The notes beneath the pieces were generated by a model that did no database searches, had not been told where the DNA came from, and worked only from the letters and a program-made list of their open reading frames with translations. This document shows positions 12,481 through 24,717 of a DNA stretch of 64,000 nucleotides, in pieces (positions within the stretch are counted from its first letter, which is position 1; every line of letters begins with the position of its first letter). The DNA lies in contig OX485806.1 in the NCBI GenBank assembly GCA_950295325.1, positions 26,848,001 through 26,912,000 on the forward strand, written 5' to 3'. Both the position numbers and the translations under genes were made by a program. This stretch comes from Polytrichum commune. Its lineage: Eukaryota > Streptophyta > Polytrichopsida > Polytrichales > Polytrichaceae.

Positions 12481-12697
12481 ATTTCAGTGAAGAAATCCAC
12501 AAACATCCACTTCTGATAACCATATCTAAAAAATGGGCTGATGCTTCATCAAAGGTCTGCTCATACAACAGAAGTCTCAATGTGTGAAGCTAATTAGTAT
12601 AAGCTGGTGAACATAAAAAATGAACCAAACAACACCACATACCTTGAGCCTTTTGGCTTCCCAGAGTTCAAAGTCAATTTCAATTCCTTGTTGGATC

Positions 12698-13300
12698 CAA
12701 TAAATGGGGAGAACTGATCGCTAGTTACAGATGTACCAGAGGAGTTTGAGAAATAACTGGGTGAAGTTCAAGCCTTCAGGAAAATTACTAATCAATTTAG
12801 AGGAATCTGTAGAGTATACCTCAAATTGATAAGAGGAAAAACCGACAGATCACAACAGGGCTTGGGGAGATCTGGCGGTTAGTTACAGATGAACCGGTTG
12901 AGTTTGAGAAATAATAACCGGTTGAAGTTGGAGGCTTCAGGAGAATTACCGATCATTTTAGAGGAATCTATAGAATATACCTCAAATGAATAAAGCAAAA
13001 CTGGAGGATGTCAACATGTAACCTGTTGAGTTTGAGAAATAATAACCGGTTGAAGTTGGAGGCTTCAGAAGAATTACCTATCATTTTAGAGGAATCTCTA
13101 GAATATACCTCAAATGAGTAAAGCAAAACCGGAGGATGTCAACATGTAACCAACTGGATTTAGAATCACTAAGATCTTGACCGACTATGCCCAAAAGCTT
13201 CCCGGGGACTGGATCGCTCACAACATGTAACCTGGTTGGACTTTGCGAACACTACATTTTTTTACTGATTATGCCCAAAAATCTCCCCGGCCGGACACTT
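12698..13300 (+). mobile_element. Compound hAT-type MITE, CAATG-CGGGGAGA family, with duplicated internal segments
   Basis: The left end CAATAAATGGGGAGA and the right end AAAAATCTCCCCGG match the family delimited at 41762 and 24142. The internal block (GAGTTTGAGAAATAA to GAGGAATCTATAGAATATAC) occurs three times, and right-end segments occur twice (near 13185 and 13270). This points to nested insertion or internal duplication. I could not find a clean target duplication. Confidence 0.65.
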
Positions 13301-14519
13301 GTTAGAACTGAAGCCATATTGCAGCACCTGCGCTGTAGCAACATTTATGTGGTGGCTGCAGGCAAGGAGTACCAGGGCAGGAGAACACTGGTTTGCGCAG
13401 CTTTTTGCCAACTCTCGGAAGATGACGATCCACCTGAGGTTTTAATGACCAACTAGACTTTGGGCAGCACCTTTCCTCTTTTTGCTGGGAATTGCACTTT
13501 TGCTTTGATTCAGGTGAGACTGCGCCATCCCTGTCTCAGCAGCACGTACTATTGGAAGCGGAAGTTGGACCCACTCTCTCTCTCTCTATCTCTCTCCCCT
13601 TCTTCCTTCCTTCCTTCTCCTTCTCCTCCTTCTCCGGCACCCTTTTTCGTATGTATGTTTTGTTTTGTTTTGTTTTGTTTTGGGGTGCTCGTGACTGCTT
13701 GAGGCACTTTCAGAATTGTCGTGCAGATGAAGAATATCATTGTGAGCTCCTCCAGTACCTCCTACTTCACCGTACACGGTGTACTTATCAAGCTTGCAAG
13801 CTTGGAAAGTCGGAGCTGGAAGGACTAGGACATAAGTTACGATTCAGAGCGAGGGAGTTACTGTCTACGAGCATATCTATCATTCATCTGGACCATAAAA
13901 AAACCGCGGAAATGCTTTGCAGGCCGGACGTCACGCGTTTCTAGTTGATTTGATACTGGAAGTACACTGTGAAGATTGTAATTAGTGTCGTAACTGCGGT
14001 AACTTTTCTTGAGCGACACGTTCTATGAATGTGTTTAGAAATGTTGCCATCTCAACTTGCTTTCGGTTCATCCAAATGCCAATTATCGAGACAGAGTTTG
14101 GTGTGATTTGCATCCTCACAAATCTGCCATGAAATATGGTTGTGGGTGATTGAAATTAGGATGGAGATTTACTGCGTAAGTGACAGTAATTGCAAGAACA
14201 GCAAATCTATAATCTTCCCAAAAATTACAAGGAATGACAAATAATGTGTTAGGGTAACATTTAGTGTTGGTGACACAACACCGGGGTTTACGATTAGTAT
14301 TGAGCAAGACAAGTAGAGTTGGCGACACTAAAAACAGTATTTAGTGTAGCTTTGAAGAACTTGAATTAGTCTACTCGAGGTCATTTGACATGAATCGGTG
14401 ACAAACTTATAGGAGGTTCTAGTTGTATGTTGGATGGAGGAATACGCTGGTATACGATAATTCTTTCTCTCTCGTGAGGAGTCTATGACATGTGTAGTTT
14501 CCATATGTTTTTATTAGAG
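13300..14519. other. Unassigned sequence with short open frames
   Basis: Frames at 13187-13456 and 13492-13944 are open, but they run through microsatellites: a CT tract at about 13567-13600 and five to six TTTTG units at about 13650-13682. I recognise no domain. GC content is a little higher than in the flanks, so a decayed gene is possible but not shown. Confidence 0.3.
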
Positions 14520-16085
14520 TTAGGTTTTGGGGTAGACATGCCTAAATCAAACACAACAATAATTTGGACACATAAGGTGTGCAGGCCTAATTTGGTCATT
14601 TTTCTTAATTATAAACTTATATTTGAGTGATACGTGGCTAAGTGCAGATCTAAGAACAAACACGAAAAAGACATGTGTTACCAAAAAAAAATTGGCACAC
14701 ATCCCTTAATTTTATTCACCGCTCTAGATTTAATAGTCGACACAATTGGAGGGACCTAGGTATTCAATTAAAGAGTCATCACACATGTACTCTTGATATC
14801 AAAATTAAATCAAGGCAAATCCTATTTTTAATCTAATCTTGTTGATGGCTCATTGTGTATTTGTTAATGCCACGCAATGTAAATATGACCAATAGAAGCT
14901 AGAGAACATGAAAAACTAACTGAATAACCTAGGGGGTGGACTCTTCATTGGAAACCTAAATGACGTGTGTGGGCCACTATGAAATTAAAGCCCCTATATA
15001 TGAGAAGTGTGTATAGAAAAAAAAATGTATATGTACGAATGGCAGGCTAGAAAATGGACTTAGATATTTATACTATGCTTCTCAATTTAATGTGATAAAT
15101 GCCCCCACAATATATATATAATATAAACCATGCATTATATAAGCCTTTATTATATATAAAATCCACTTTCACTTTCCAATGAGAAAGTCAATCAACACTT
15201 TTCACATAGCACGTAACTCAACAATTACATCCAACAAATAAAGACAAGAGCATAAAAACTTAGCCACAATTTGGCGAGTAACACTCAAGGAGGCCATGAG
15301 CGTTCAAAGAGCCTCCAAGTGGTAAAAACATAGAATGCAAATGCAAACCCTAACAAAAATGGACAAGGTAGTTGCCAATATAATTCTCAAAACTTTGGGG
15401 GCCTGTTTTGTACATCTATACTTCCTTCAAAATTCTTAAAACCCTATACAGACTAGAGAAATTTAATGCCTCTTGCTTATGTATACTTTGTATGCTAATG
15501 CCTCAAATAATACCCATTCTTACACTCACATTAGTTTGCACGTGGTATGAAGAGTCCACCCCTCCCCCCCCCAAGCCAAATAACAACCACATAGCTTATT
15601 TTTGAGTTGTATGTGGTTAGGTGTGGATCTAAGAATTGACACCAAAAGACATGTGTTCAAAAGAGATTGGACTACTTGCTTAAAATATGCTAACTTTCCT
15701 TGGTTCAATAGTCGACATTATTGGAAGGGGGACCTATACGACCACTTTTAATGAGCACAAGAATCTTTACTTTGATGTTAAATAAGATATTAATATGAGT
15801 TTTAAAACTTTATGAGGCAAATGGCTTCAAGCACAACTTGAATTTGCTAACTGCCTTGCACTAATTATGCCTTCCATATGTAGAGAGAAAAATATCCATC
15901 TAAGGCACGTCTTACTTACTGATCTTAAATGGATGCCTATATTTTGAGTGGTGTGTGGTTAGGTGTGGATCTAAGTACGGACAACAAAAAGGTATCATGT
16001 GCTTATAAAAGATCGGATGTTGGGCTCAAAATTTGATAACCATTCCAGGTTCAATACTCAACATATTCAAGAGGGTCGCCTACAT
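14520..16085 (+). repeat. Cluster of TAGGTCCTCCC-family arms and associated repeats, inverted relative to 20165-21180
   Basis: Three arms (near 14605-14765, 15595-15740 and 15940-16085) share GTGTGGTTAGGTGTGGATCT, AAGAGATTGGACTAC and an AATAGTCGACA landmark. The stretch 15345-15600, with CCTAACAAAAATGG, GCCTCAAATAATACCC and a C-rich tract, reappears reverse-complemented at 20960-21170. It is non-coding and looks like diverged multi-copy elements. Confidence 0.6.
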
Positions 16086-16089
16086 TATC

Positions 16090-18061
16090 GCTTGATAAGA
16101 AAGAGAATTGTCACTTCGAGAATGAACAAGACATTTACATGAGATCCCCAAAAGTATGAGGAAAATGGATGTAGGCACGATTTGGTTTTGCTAATCACCT
16201 CACACTCATTGCATGTTTTATCCTGCAAGAAGTGGGTGGAGAGCGAAACATGTTTGTTTACGGCCCATGGATTCATGTTAGTGAAACATTGGGTGTGCGT
16301 TTCTTTTTCTGGTAACATAACATAATGAGGTGGTTGCGAAACTAAGATGGACATGGCAATCTTGTCGCTGTTATGGAGCCTCTTGTCATTTCACCAAATC
16401 TCTTGCTTCCACACTTTGAGCCCCCCGGCACAAATTTTCCTCCCAAGTGATGTTTCTATATACAATCATGTACCAGGGGTCACTTACAGAAATCAAGAAA
16501 ACACTTAAATGTATACATCTCCAAACAAGCTGTGCAAGGAATACCTAATTTTCATTGTCGCAGAACCCACAGGTTTTATGTTACAGGCCTTTCAAGGTTG
16601 AGCACTTGGCTCTGTGGCTTTGCAGCTTGCAGGGTTTTATAATTCGTATGCCGGTGCAGCAAATGTATATATATATATGTTTGATTTTCAATCACTAATT
16701 CTAGTTCCAGAGTATTAACTGGGGAAATGCATCAGAGTGGCACACACGCTGATTGAGTATCTTGAGTCGCCAAGAAGCTGGTTAAGTGCATGTGTGTACC
16801 ACGAGTGTGGTGTCACTCATATCAAGTACTTCTGCAGTTTGAGGAAATTGCAAGTCTGAATCTCTGATGTCACTCGTGATGAAGATGACATGCATAGAAG
16901 TGAATTCATAGGATGAGGTTATAGAATTCGAAGAACAGCGGCAACGTACGTGGCCTCTAGGTATACACTATTGTTTTCAAAACCTTTTGCAGGCTCGTTG
17001 AATGTACAATGAAGTTGACTTCATATGCAATAGTGTCTTCTGCCCGCCAGGCCAAAAAGTGGTTCATATGTAAGAATCGGATTTGTTGTTTAAGTTATTA
17101 TACTCACAGCACCACCTGGATCCCATTGCGGCGTCGTGCAGCACTGCGTACTCGGGGGACATTCATTACGAGACGTTATGAAGTTGTACTGCAGTTGCTG
17201 TTTCTCGGTGCTCATGCCACCGAATTCGATGGAGTCCAAACTTTACGCCAGCAATACTATATGAGAATAAATCAGGGCTACTTTCTGGGTCTCATCAGCA
17301 GCCATCAAGTTTAATTTCCAGGATCAGATTAAAGAGTCGAAATCCTTAGAATTCAATCTGCAGTGACGACTCTGGAGATTAATGGGTAAACAACTGGTGT
17401 CTTAGTTTCTGAACCTTTAGTATCACGAGTATTAGATAGGATTTTCTACTTTTACTTTTTAGTGATGGGAAGTGATGGAATTCTACTTAATCTCAATGAA
17501 GAACATTTTGAGAATGCTTAATTACATAGTAATGTATCGGCGGATAATTTTGGGCACTGGATCGGAACACAAATTGTGTCATCCATTTAGCAATCGTGAT
17601 GAATCGTGAAGATTGTCGGTTCAAGTTCTGAGATTGGATTTGAGGTGCACAAATTATGATCATGCAAGATTCTTTTCGACTGGAAGTGATATACAGGTGC
17701 ATTTTGACATTGACTCTGTTCAATGTTGCTGTGGAGCCCTGTAATGCTCTTCAAAGAATTATTTTCTCCACCGAACGCAGTCAAGTAATTAAGGATCCAC
17801 TACTGTTGCACTTGCTGGACCATTCTAGTCATCGGTTTGTCGCGAGGTTCTTAAATAATTTACAATGTCAAAAAAATTGGCTGTACCCCGGCTCGGCGCC
17901 AAGTGATGAAAGACCTTCTAACTTTTCTCAGTTGACCTTCGTCTTGGCCCGCTGCTACCTAGCTAGTACCTTAAGCTAATCTTCAACTACATTTATTTAT
18001 ATGTAAGTTACTATCCGAACATGAATGGTAATTAAGCTGGAAGACCTCTAACATCATAAGC
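16090..18061. other. Intergenic with unassigned open frames
   Basis: Open frames at 17009-17314 (+) and 17656-17979 (+) have no recognisable domain. A TA microsatellite lies near 16663-16678. I support no gene here. Confidence 0.3.
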
Positions 18062-18064
18062 TCG

Positions 18065-18569
18065 GGGCCACTTCACACACGAGCCCGGAGCCGTGACCGT
18101 GAAAGTGTGAGAGCCCAAAAGAAAGTGTCCAAAGGGCGTCCCAAGACATCTCCAAAATCATGTAGTGGGGTCACGGATCCTCAAGTGTAGTGTGAAGTCA
18201 TATGTGACCGGGCCCTCAATCAAATGCTATTTCAATGAATTTCTATTCATGTGGGTCCTCACACATGATGAAATAGAATAAATCAATGATTGTGAGCGTT
18301 CGGAGTGCCATGGTCTCCCAATGGCTTTGTGTTAGGCCGACCTCCAAAAAGTGGTTTTTGAAAATAGATCAGGTGACCATGAAACATGATCCATTCGATG
18401 CCATGTAGAAATCCATGTAGGCTTTACATCCATCTTGTTGCATGCACAGTCTCCGTTGGTCCCTCAAGCGTAGTGTGAAGCGAACTTGGAGCAGCTCCGC
18501 GTTTTCCACGAATGAGAGTGTGTGAAGCGTCATGGTCACGGGCTCTCAGTCTCATGTGTGAAGTGGCCC
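18065..18569 (+). mobile_element. Tourist-like (PIF/Harbinger) MITE, GGGCCACTTCACAC family, copy 1
   Basis: The terminal inverted repeat is GGGCCACTTCACACACGAG on the left, with GTGTGAAGTGGCCC on the right. It is about 505 bp and the same element as 62926-63425, in the same orientation. The right flank is TTA as in the other copies; the left flank (TCG) no longer matches. It has no coding capacity. Confidence 0.8.
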
Positions 18570-19890
18570 TTAGTACCAGCGACCATTACAAAATATTTTA
18601 TCAAAATCACACATGATTGGTGGCACCTGCTGCTTAGTGCCTAGTATATATGTATAGTCATCCATAAAAGAAAGTGAGGATAGTTCACAACATTATTAAT
18701 ATGTTTCTTTCTAATAATATTCACGTATTGCTCTGCCCGAGTTTTTCAACTTGAAATTTGCCATTGCAATGCTACGTTGTAAAAATAAACAGAGTAAAAT
18801 CCCAAAATAGAATATGGCTTCTTCCTGATCCCACCCAACGTACAAATCCTGACAAACATTATGCCTATCATTTAACGATGTTGTTTTCATTGAGTCTTGT
18901 CATAAGCATTTCAAAAAGGTTTCCATCACATCCTACCATGTGTTATTCGAGTACTACAGTATAAGAGTAACTTATAAACTTTTAGAGTGTCGCCTATAAA
19001 TGTAGAAGATTGTTAAATTGACCACACGCTAGTTAAAACGACCATAGTCAATCTGCACGGTGTCGACCTAGCTTTGCCTTGCCATCCAAGTTGACCGAGT
19101 TCACTGATTCTAACAAACAGCCAATCCCCTTGCTCCTTTGCACGTGTGCAATGGAGAAGTCAAATTTCGACAGGTCATATGATGCGCATTATGTCTCTAT
19201 GGTCATTTTAACAAACTACGTGGTCGAGGTAACGATTCCCTCGATGTAACCCAACATCAACTCTAGGTTTTTCACAGGAGTTGATGTCCTGGTTGCGTTA
19301 ATCTCCAAAATTAGTAAACATAGATCTAGATTACTGGGTTAAGTTTGAGTGAAAGTGGAATTTCTGCCTCAATTATGGAATCGAGAATCTCCTAATCATC
19401 GCCAAAGTACATAGAAGTGTGGGGACTAATTCACAGGATACCCAAAACACAACTGTTTCAACACGGGTGAACTGTGTGCAGTGTTTGGTGATCTTTCATT
19501 AAGGTGTAATAACAAGTGCCCCTGTGTGATAAAAATAAATTTTTCATTATTATCATCTGAAAAAATCCTGTCACTTTCCTTTGAGAAAGAGGAAAGAAGA
19601 GGAAAGTATTAGGACCTGATCACTCTCACTCTAATCGTGCCAGGTTGATGAAGATATATATATATATATATAGAGTAATTGCATATCGATGTTGCAGATT
19701 AAGAGGCCGGTCAGAGTCATGACTGTTGGAGTATTGGGTTGTCGAAGCTTTTCAACATGCATGGTGAGGCAGTCCATCCTGCAAAGTTTCATGAAAGAAG
19801 TTCAACCTTGGAAAGTAAGAGGTTTGAATTGAAGAGACTCGTCGGATATGAATATATCGGATGTTTGTCCAAGAATCTCGCCTGCTTCAT
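18570..19890. other. Intergenic, no gene seen
   Basis: AT-rich; a TA microsatellite lies near 19654-19672. I see no delimited element and no domain-bearing frame. Confidence 0.4.
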
Positions 19891-19906
19891 GACCACATGA
19901 GGACCT

Positions 19907-19979
19907 TTTTTTTTCTTTTTTAAATTTTTTTTAAATTTTTTTTGAGACAGAAGGCCAACTTAGCCAGCGCCAAAATGAA
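19907..19979 (-). mobile_element. 5'-truncated tRNA-derived SINE (tail end only)
   Basis: It is flanked by a perfect 15-bp direct repeat, ACCACATGAGGACCT, at 19892-19906 and 19980-19994. Inside is a poly-T tract (a poly-A tail on the minus strand) and the GAGACAGAAGGCCAA and AGCCAGCGCCAAA tail that matches the SINE at 25260. The tRNA-like head is missing, as expected for incomplete reverse transcription. Confidence 0.85.
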
Positions 19980-20164
19980 ACCACATGAGGACCTGCATTG
20001 GTCAGTTTCTGCTGCGGGACTCCGTGTGGCCCAAGTGACTGGCAAGGCCTGACAACATTCATGAGATGCTTCAAGGGCGAATCCAAATTATGCCTGTAGC
20101 AATTTGCCTCATTTTTTTGGAGCTCATGTGAATAACTTATTCAATACCAAAGTGAAAATTCATG

Positions 20165-21180
20165 TGTTCATTGAGCGGTCATATAAGTCCCCTCCCCCCC
20201 CCCCCAAATAAATTTAAAAAATAAAAATAAAAAATCATGTAGACTATTGAACCTAGAATGGTTAGCAAATTTTAGACACATGGTTCAATCTCTTTCAAAC
20301 ACATGTCTTTTTGGTGCCACTTTATAGATTGAATCCTAACCACATACCACTCGAATATAGTTGTCCATGTAAGTGTTGTGTTTGATTTAGGCACATCTAA
20401 TTTTAGACATAACAGGATGATCATGCCCATGATCATGTTGAGTATATAAATTATCAATTAAACTAAGGTATGTGGCCCTACTGTGGACACTTCCATCTCC
20501 ACATACAATATGGATTGTTGAATCAACTCAAGATTTGGCTCATCCAGTTAGTAATTATGTATCACGAGGAATGCCATTTTAAGTTTTAAGGTTGAAATTG
20601 AGATGTAAAAATAACAAGAGTCCAAAGAAAACATTCTCTTTCTCTTTAAAGAATCACATACGTCCTCCTAGTTGTGTTATTTATTTAACATAAAATATTG
20701 TTCATAATCTAAACACATAGTTCACTCTCTTTGTAACACGTGTCTTTATAGTGTTTATTATTAACTACAAACCCTGGCATACACCACTCAAATAACAAGT
20801 ACCCAATTACAAAGAGTGACCACACAAGGACCATGTACTTTATATGGTTGATAGGTTATAAACACTACAACTAGGGTCTTTGGTTTATTTGGATTTATGC
20901 ATGAAAATTGGGCAACTCCAACTGCCAATATGACATACACTAGATTGCAAAACTACGCAAATATGCCCCCAGGGGGTGGACTCTTTATACCACATACAAA
21001 CTAACGTGTGTGTAAGAAGGGGTATTATTTGAGGCATTAGTGTACGTAGTATACATAAGGTGAGGTATTATCTTTCTCTAATGTGTACATTTAAAAAGGG
21101 TATCAGGAATTATGAAATGAAGGTAGATGTACAAAAGGGGGGCTCTAGGGTTTAGAGGAAAATTTGACAATAGATGTGTT
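20165..21180 (-). repeat. Inverted, interrupted counterpart of the 15345-15740 repeat
   Basis: Reverse-complemented, it carries the arm landmarks (CAATCTCTTTCAAACACATG, CCTAACCACATACCACTCG) and then, after about 590 bp of other sequence, the 15345-15600 block. Each copy has a poly-C/G-containing junction (a run of C near 20190). It may be one arm of a larger degenerate element. Confidence 0.5.
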
Positions 21181-21997
21181 AGTTCCATCCAATTTACGTT
21201 TCATCCATGATTGCCATATTGTTATAGTCCTCAATGACTACCATGTCCGTTCTTATTATCTTTGAACAAGTGGTTTATCCACGGGGAGGTCACTTCATTG
21301 TCAAGTTGAACACCACGTGTGAACAAAGTTTGCTACCCCTATATTACATGCCATAAATAATTTTAAAATTTATGATATTTTTTTCTACATATACATAACC
21401 ATTGATAATATCTTTTGTATATATTTTTTCAAAATTTTTAGTCATCTTCATTTTTTTAGTAATTTTTTTAGTTCAATTCTACATCATTCTAGTTAGAAAC
21501 AGTATGTTTTATTAAAAAAACAAATCATCAAATTTAGTTATAGGTACCGTGTATATCTTTTCATTAAATTTTTTTTTATAAAAGTTTGACCCATTTTCGT
21601 GATGCTTTATGTAAAAAATAAGATTTTTTACATGTAAAGTATTCGCACGTGGTTGTTCAACTTTATAATGGAGTGACCTCCCCATGGATTTATCTAGATA
21701 TACTTAAATGTCAATTTTACATCTCCAAGTACAACAAACACAACAAGGTAATGGAAAGGTACCTTGTTTGTTAATTAGGTCCCCCACCAAAACTCGATTC
21801 ATTATTAGCACTGTCTAGTGCCCCTCTCTATCCCAAGAAAATTTAGCAAAATGAATAAAATTCAAATGGAGAAGATTTTATTGATGTAACAATACATCAC
21901 ACATGCCCCCATTTATCCCAAGTTGACTTAGGAGGGAAAGAAGAAGAAGACATGCTAAACAAACTACAAATCTTTCAATTGAGGGACAGGGCCACAC

Positions 21998-23012
21998 CAA
22001 TGATCGGGGAGATCCGGCAACTAGTTGTAAATTAGCCGAGTGAAATTGCAAAATTACCGGTTTTTTGGGGAGATTTCGGCTGTACAACTGAGTTAAATAT
22101 GAAGAGTATAGGAAATCAACCGACCAATATGAGATAATGCAGGAAAATTAACCCCTCAGGCTCAGAAAATGACAGAAATGAGTTGGGTCTCCCGAGGGTA
22201 TAGGTGGATATTGGCTGGCTCCCGAGGGTATGGGCGGATATTGAATGAGGGAGGTTCTCAGCTGTGTAGGTCATAGGAAACTTAACGATGCTTTTGCTTC
22301 ATTATTGCATTTCATTGTTGACAGCTAGCGTTTAGAATGTATTATGAGTGTGTCTATGGAAGATCTTTTGTGGTGATCTTGATAATGTACTATTGGAAGC
22401 CATAGCTTTATGAAGGAACTCTACAAAGTTTAGATGGTTGTTTTCACATCCACAAAGATACCTTTCAGGGCGTTTTCCTCTTGAAGGTGAAGATGATATT
22501 GTTGATTTTGACTCTAACAGTTGGTGAATTTCATTTTTGTATATAGTATGGTATGTTAGGTTACTCTTTTATCATGTTGTGGCCTCAAATCTAATATGAG
22601 GTTTTAAGACCTAGGTATGATAGAAGAGTTTATCCATGGCCATCAACCGGTTGATGGCTTATTTTAGGTTCAACTCCTGCTACGGGTAAATTGTTGATCA
22701 TTCTTGTTGGATGTTGATATCATTACATATTATTGTTGTATGCTGATATGTTCTTTGGACATTGTTGTTGAATGGTGTATGTTGTTTGTAGATATAATTG
22801 GAAAACCAACTTACTTATCAATGCCCGAGTTTTTGGCCGGTTGTCATTACAATGAAGAGGAAATTAACCGGCACTTGGAAAAAAATATAGGATATTGGCC
22901 GATCCAAATTAATGACAACAAAGTTTGCAACCGATCAAATCCTAAAAAAACCGGTAGAAATTGTGAAGGGATGGATTTTAACTGGTTGAGCTCAAAAATC
23001 TCCCAAACCCTG
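21998..23012 (+). mobile_element. Longest member (1015 bp) of the CAATG-CGGGGAGA hAT-type family
   Basis: The left end is CAATGATCGGGGAGA. The right end, reverse-complemented, is CAGGGTTTGGGAGA. A perfect 8-bp direct repeat GGCCACAC flanks it at 21990-21997 and 23013-23020, which is the hAT hallmark. The interior is rich in CCGGT/ACCGG motifs. An open frame at 22704-23075 crosses the right end, so it is not a native gene. No transposase motif is seen. Confidence 0.85.
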
Positions 23013-23274
23013 GGCCACACCACCTTATTTGAATTACCAATAAAGAATCAAGAGGTACAATCACAATGGCAATGACCACCTACTCCCCACAAGCCTATTG
23101 TTGGATAAGTAAATCAAAAGAAACATGCATACAATATAACCACTTTCATGGGGCACCAATGATCTTGTATGGTCTTTTGGCATTGAAACAAGAAAAACGG
23201 TAGAACCGGGAGGCTCTGTCCTTCCTTATGAAAGACTACAATTGTAGTTGTATACTTTGCTCATGCCAGTTCAT

Positions 23275-23470
23275 GGCTATTTACTATACCTTTAACCAAC
23301 TATAATCAATCAATTTTTTTCAATACATTTTAGGGAGAAACTATAGTTAACTAGATTTTAGAACAACTCTAGTTAACTAAATTTTTGGCAGGTCGAATCG
23401 CGAACAACTATAGTTATGAAAGGCAACTAGTTAACTAATAGTCGAATTAGTTCATTAGTTGTCCAAGGTA
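23275..23470 (+). repeat. Dispersed repeat rich in AACTATAGTTAACTAG palindromes, copy 1
   Basis: Several short self-complementary AGTTAACTA blocks occur within 200 bp. The whole stretch, including GCAACTAGTTAACTAATAG and TTGTCCAAGGT, is repeated in inverse orientation at about 63515-63690. Non-coding. Confidence 0.65.
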
Positions 23471-24133
23471 TGCAAGCTTTCACCATCCACGTTCAATAAA
23501 CTGGGCCAAAAATAGCAAGATCAAGTAACATCCAAGTGTGAACACGAAGTGGTTAGGAAATTTGCTCTTGAAATATAGAAGTCAGTGCATAGTCTTTGTC
23601 CTACAAAGAGAACCAATAAAGATTGTTTCAATCATCTCAACTAAATAAATAAATACATAAAATACAGTGCATGTCTTAATCACAGAGGCTTGGAGTTCAT
23701 GACGTCTATGTCAACTCACCCATCATGGATGAAGGGGCTTTGGTTAAAAAAAACCAAGTCCCCTATTCATTCCTACTAGGGTGCATCGATCATACTAATT
23801 CAAGGTCTCTAATGCCATCTCCAGAGTCAATTGATATGAAAAGAATTGTTTTCAAACTACAAAACAATTTGTTGCATTTCCACCTTGCTAATGGATGAGC
23901 TTACATAGACACCATGAATCCCTAGCCGACCACGGAGGTGTCAAGAACCATAACATTGTGGAAGCAAACAATAACACTCTTTAGCGTACACACGGAGTGA
24001 CGACTCCAAAGACAAAAGGAAATAACACGAGGCACCATAAGAGGGCCCTCCTTGACTTGAGAGGTTTCCGAAAAAAAAACCTCATTCTGTCCAAAGTGGT
24101 TGAATTTCACCATTGTTTAGCTCCCGAAGGCTA
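23471..24133. other. Intergenic, no gene seen
   Basis: There is no recognisable domain and no element ends that I could pair. Confidence 0.35.
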
Positions 24134-24141
24134 CACTAAAC

Positions 24142-24368
24142 CAATGTTTGGGGAGATCTTTGGGCATAATCGGTCGGAGTCCTAGTGTTTGCAAGTCCAA
24201 CCGGTTACATGTTGACATCCTCTGGTTTTCCTTCATTAAATTGGGGTATATTCCTATAAATTTCTCTAAGATGATTGGTAATTTTCCTGCGGTCTTGAAC
24301 TTCAACCGGTTATTTCTCAAACTCAACCGATTCATCTGTACCTAACTACCGGTTCTCCCCGACCATTG
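24142..24368 (-). mobile_element. hAT-type MITE, CAATG-CGGGGAGA family, 227 bp
   Basis: The element reads in reverse relative to 41762. Its ends are CAATGTTTGGGGAGA and TTCTCCCCGACCATTG. The flanks CACTAAAC (24134-24141) and CACCAAAC (24369-24376) are an 8-bp target duplication with one substitution. It carries the internal family landmarks AACCGGTTATTTCTCAAACT and GCATAATCGGTCGG. Confidence 0.88.
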
Positions 24369-24648
24369 CACCAAACATGGTATTTTGTGTCATATGGTAG
24401 TTTTATGTCATTGTGGTAGCTTTTCCAATGACACTTCTTGGGAATCAGTTTACAAATACTCTCATCCCAATTTACTTTTTTGATTCATCCTCTTTTGGTG
24501 TATTCTGCATCCTAACATATCTGTAATGTAATATCATCGTAAACGATGGGAATTTGGATGGAAAATAACCTCATACGTGACCATACTTGCAACATTGGAA
24601 ATCTATAATGCCACATACGTTTACAAAGGCATGACGAATCACGTATCT

Positions 24649-24676
24649 TCTTCTTCTTCTTCTTCTTCTTCTTCTA
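24649..24676 (+). repeat. (CTT)n microsatellite
   Basis: Nine to ten perfect CTT units. It lies in intergenic DNA between two MITEs. Confidence 0.9.
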
Positions 24677-24717
24677 TCAATTTGTCACATGTGTGTCCAC
24701 CCTACAAAATGAGAATA

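Noticed and set aside
13492-13944. 150-codon open frame as a protein-coding gene
   Set aside because: A large part is translated CT and TTTTG microsatellite; no domain and no splice-consistent neighbours.
22704-23075. 123-codon open frame as a gene
   Set aside because: It crosses the right end and target duplication of the hAT-type element at 23012, and shows no domain.
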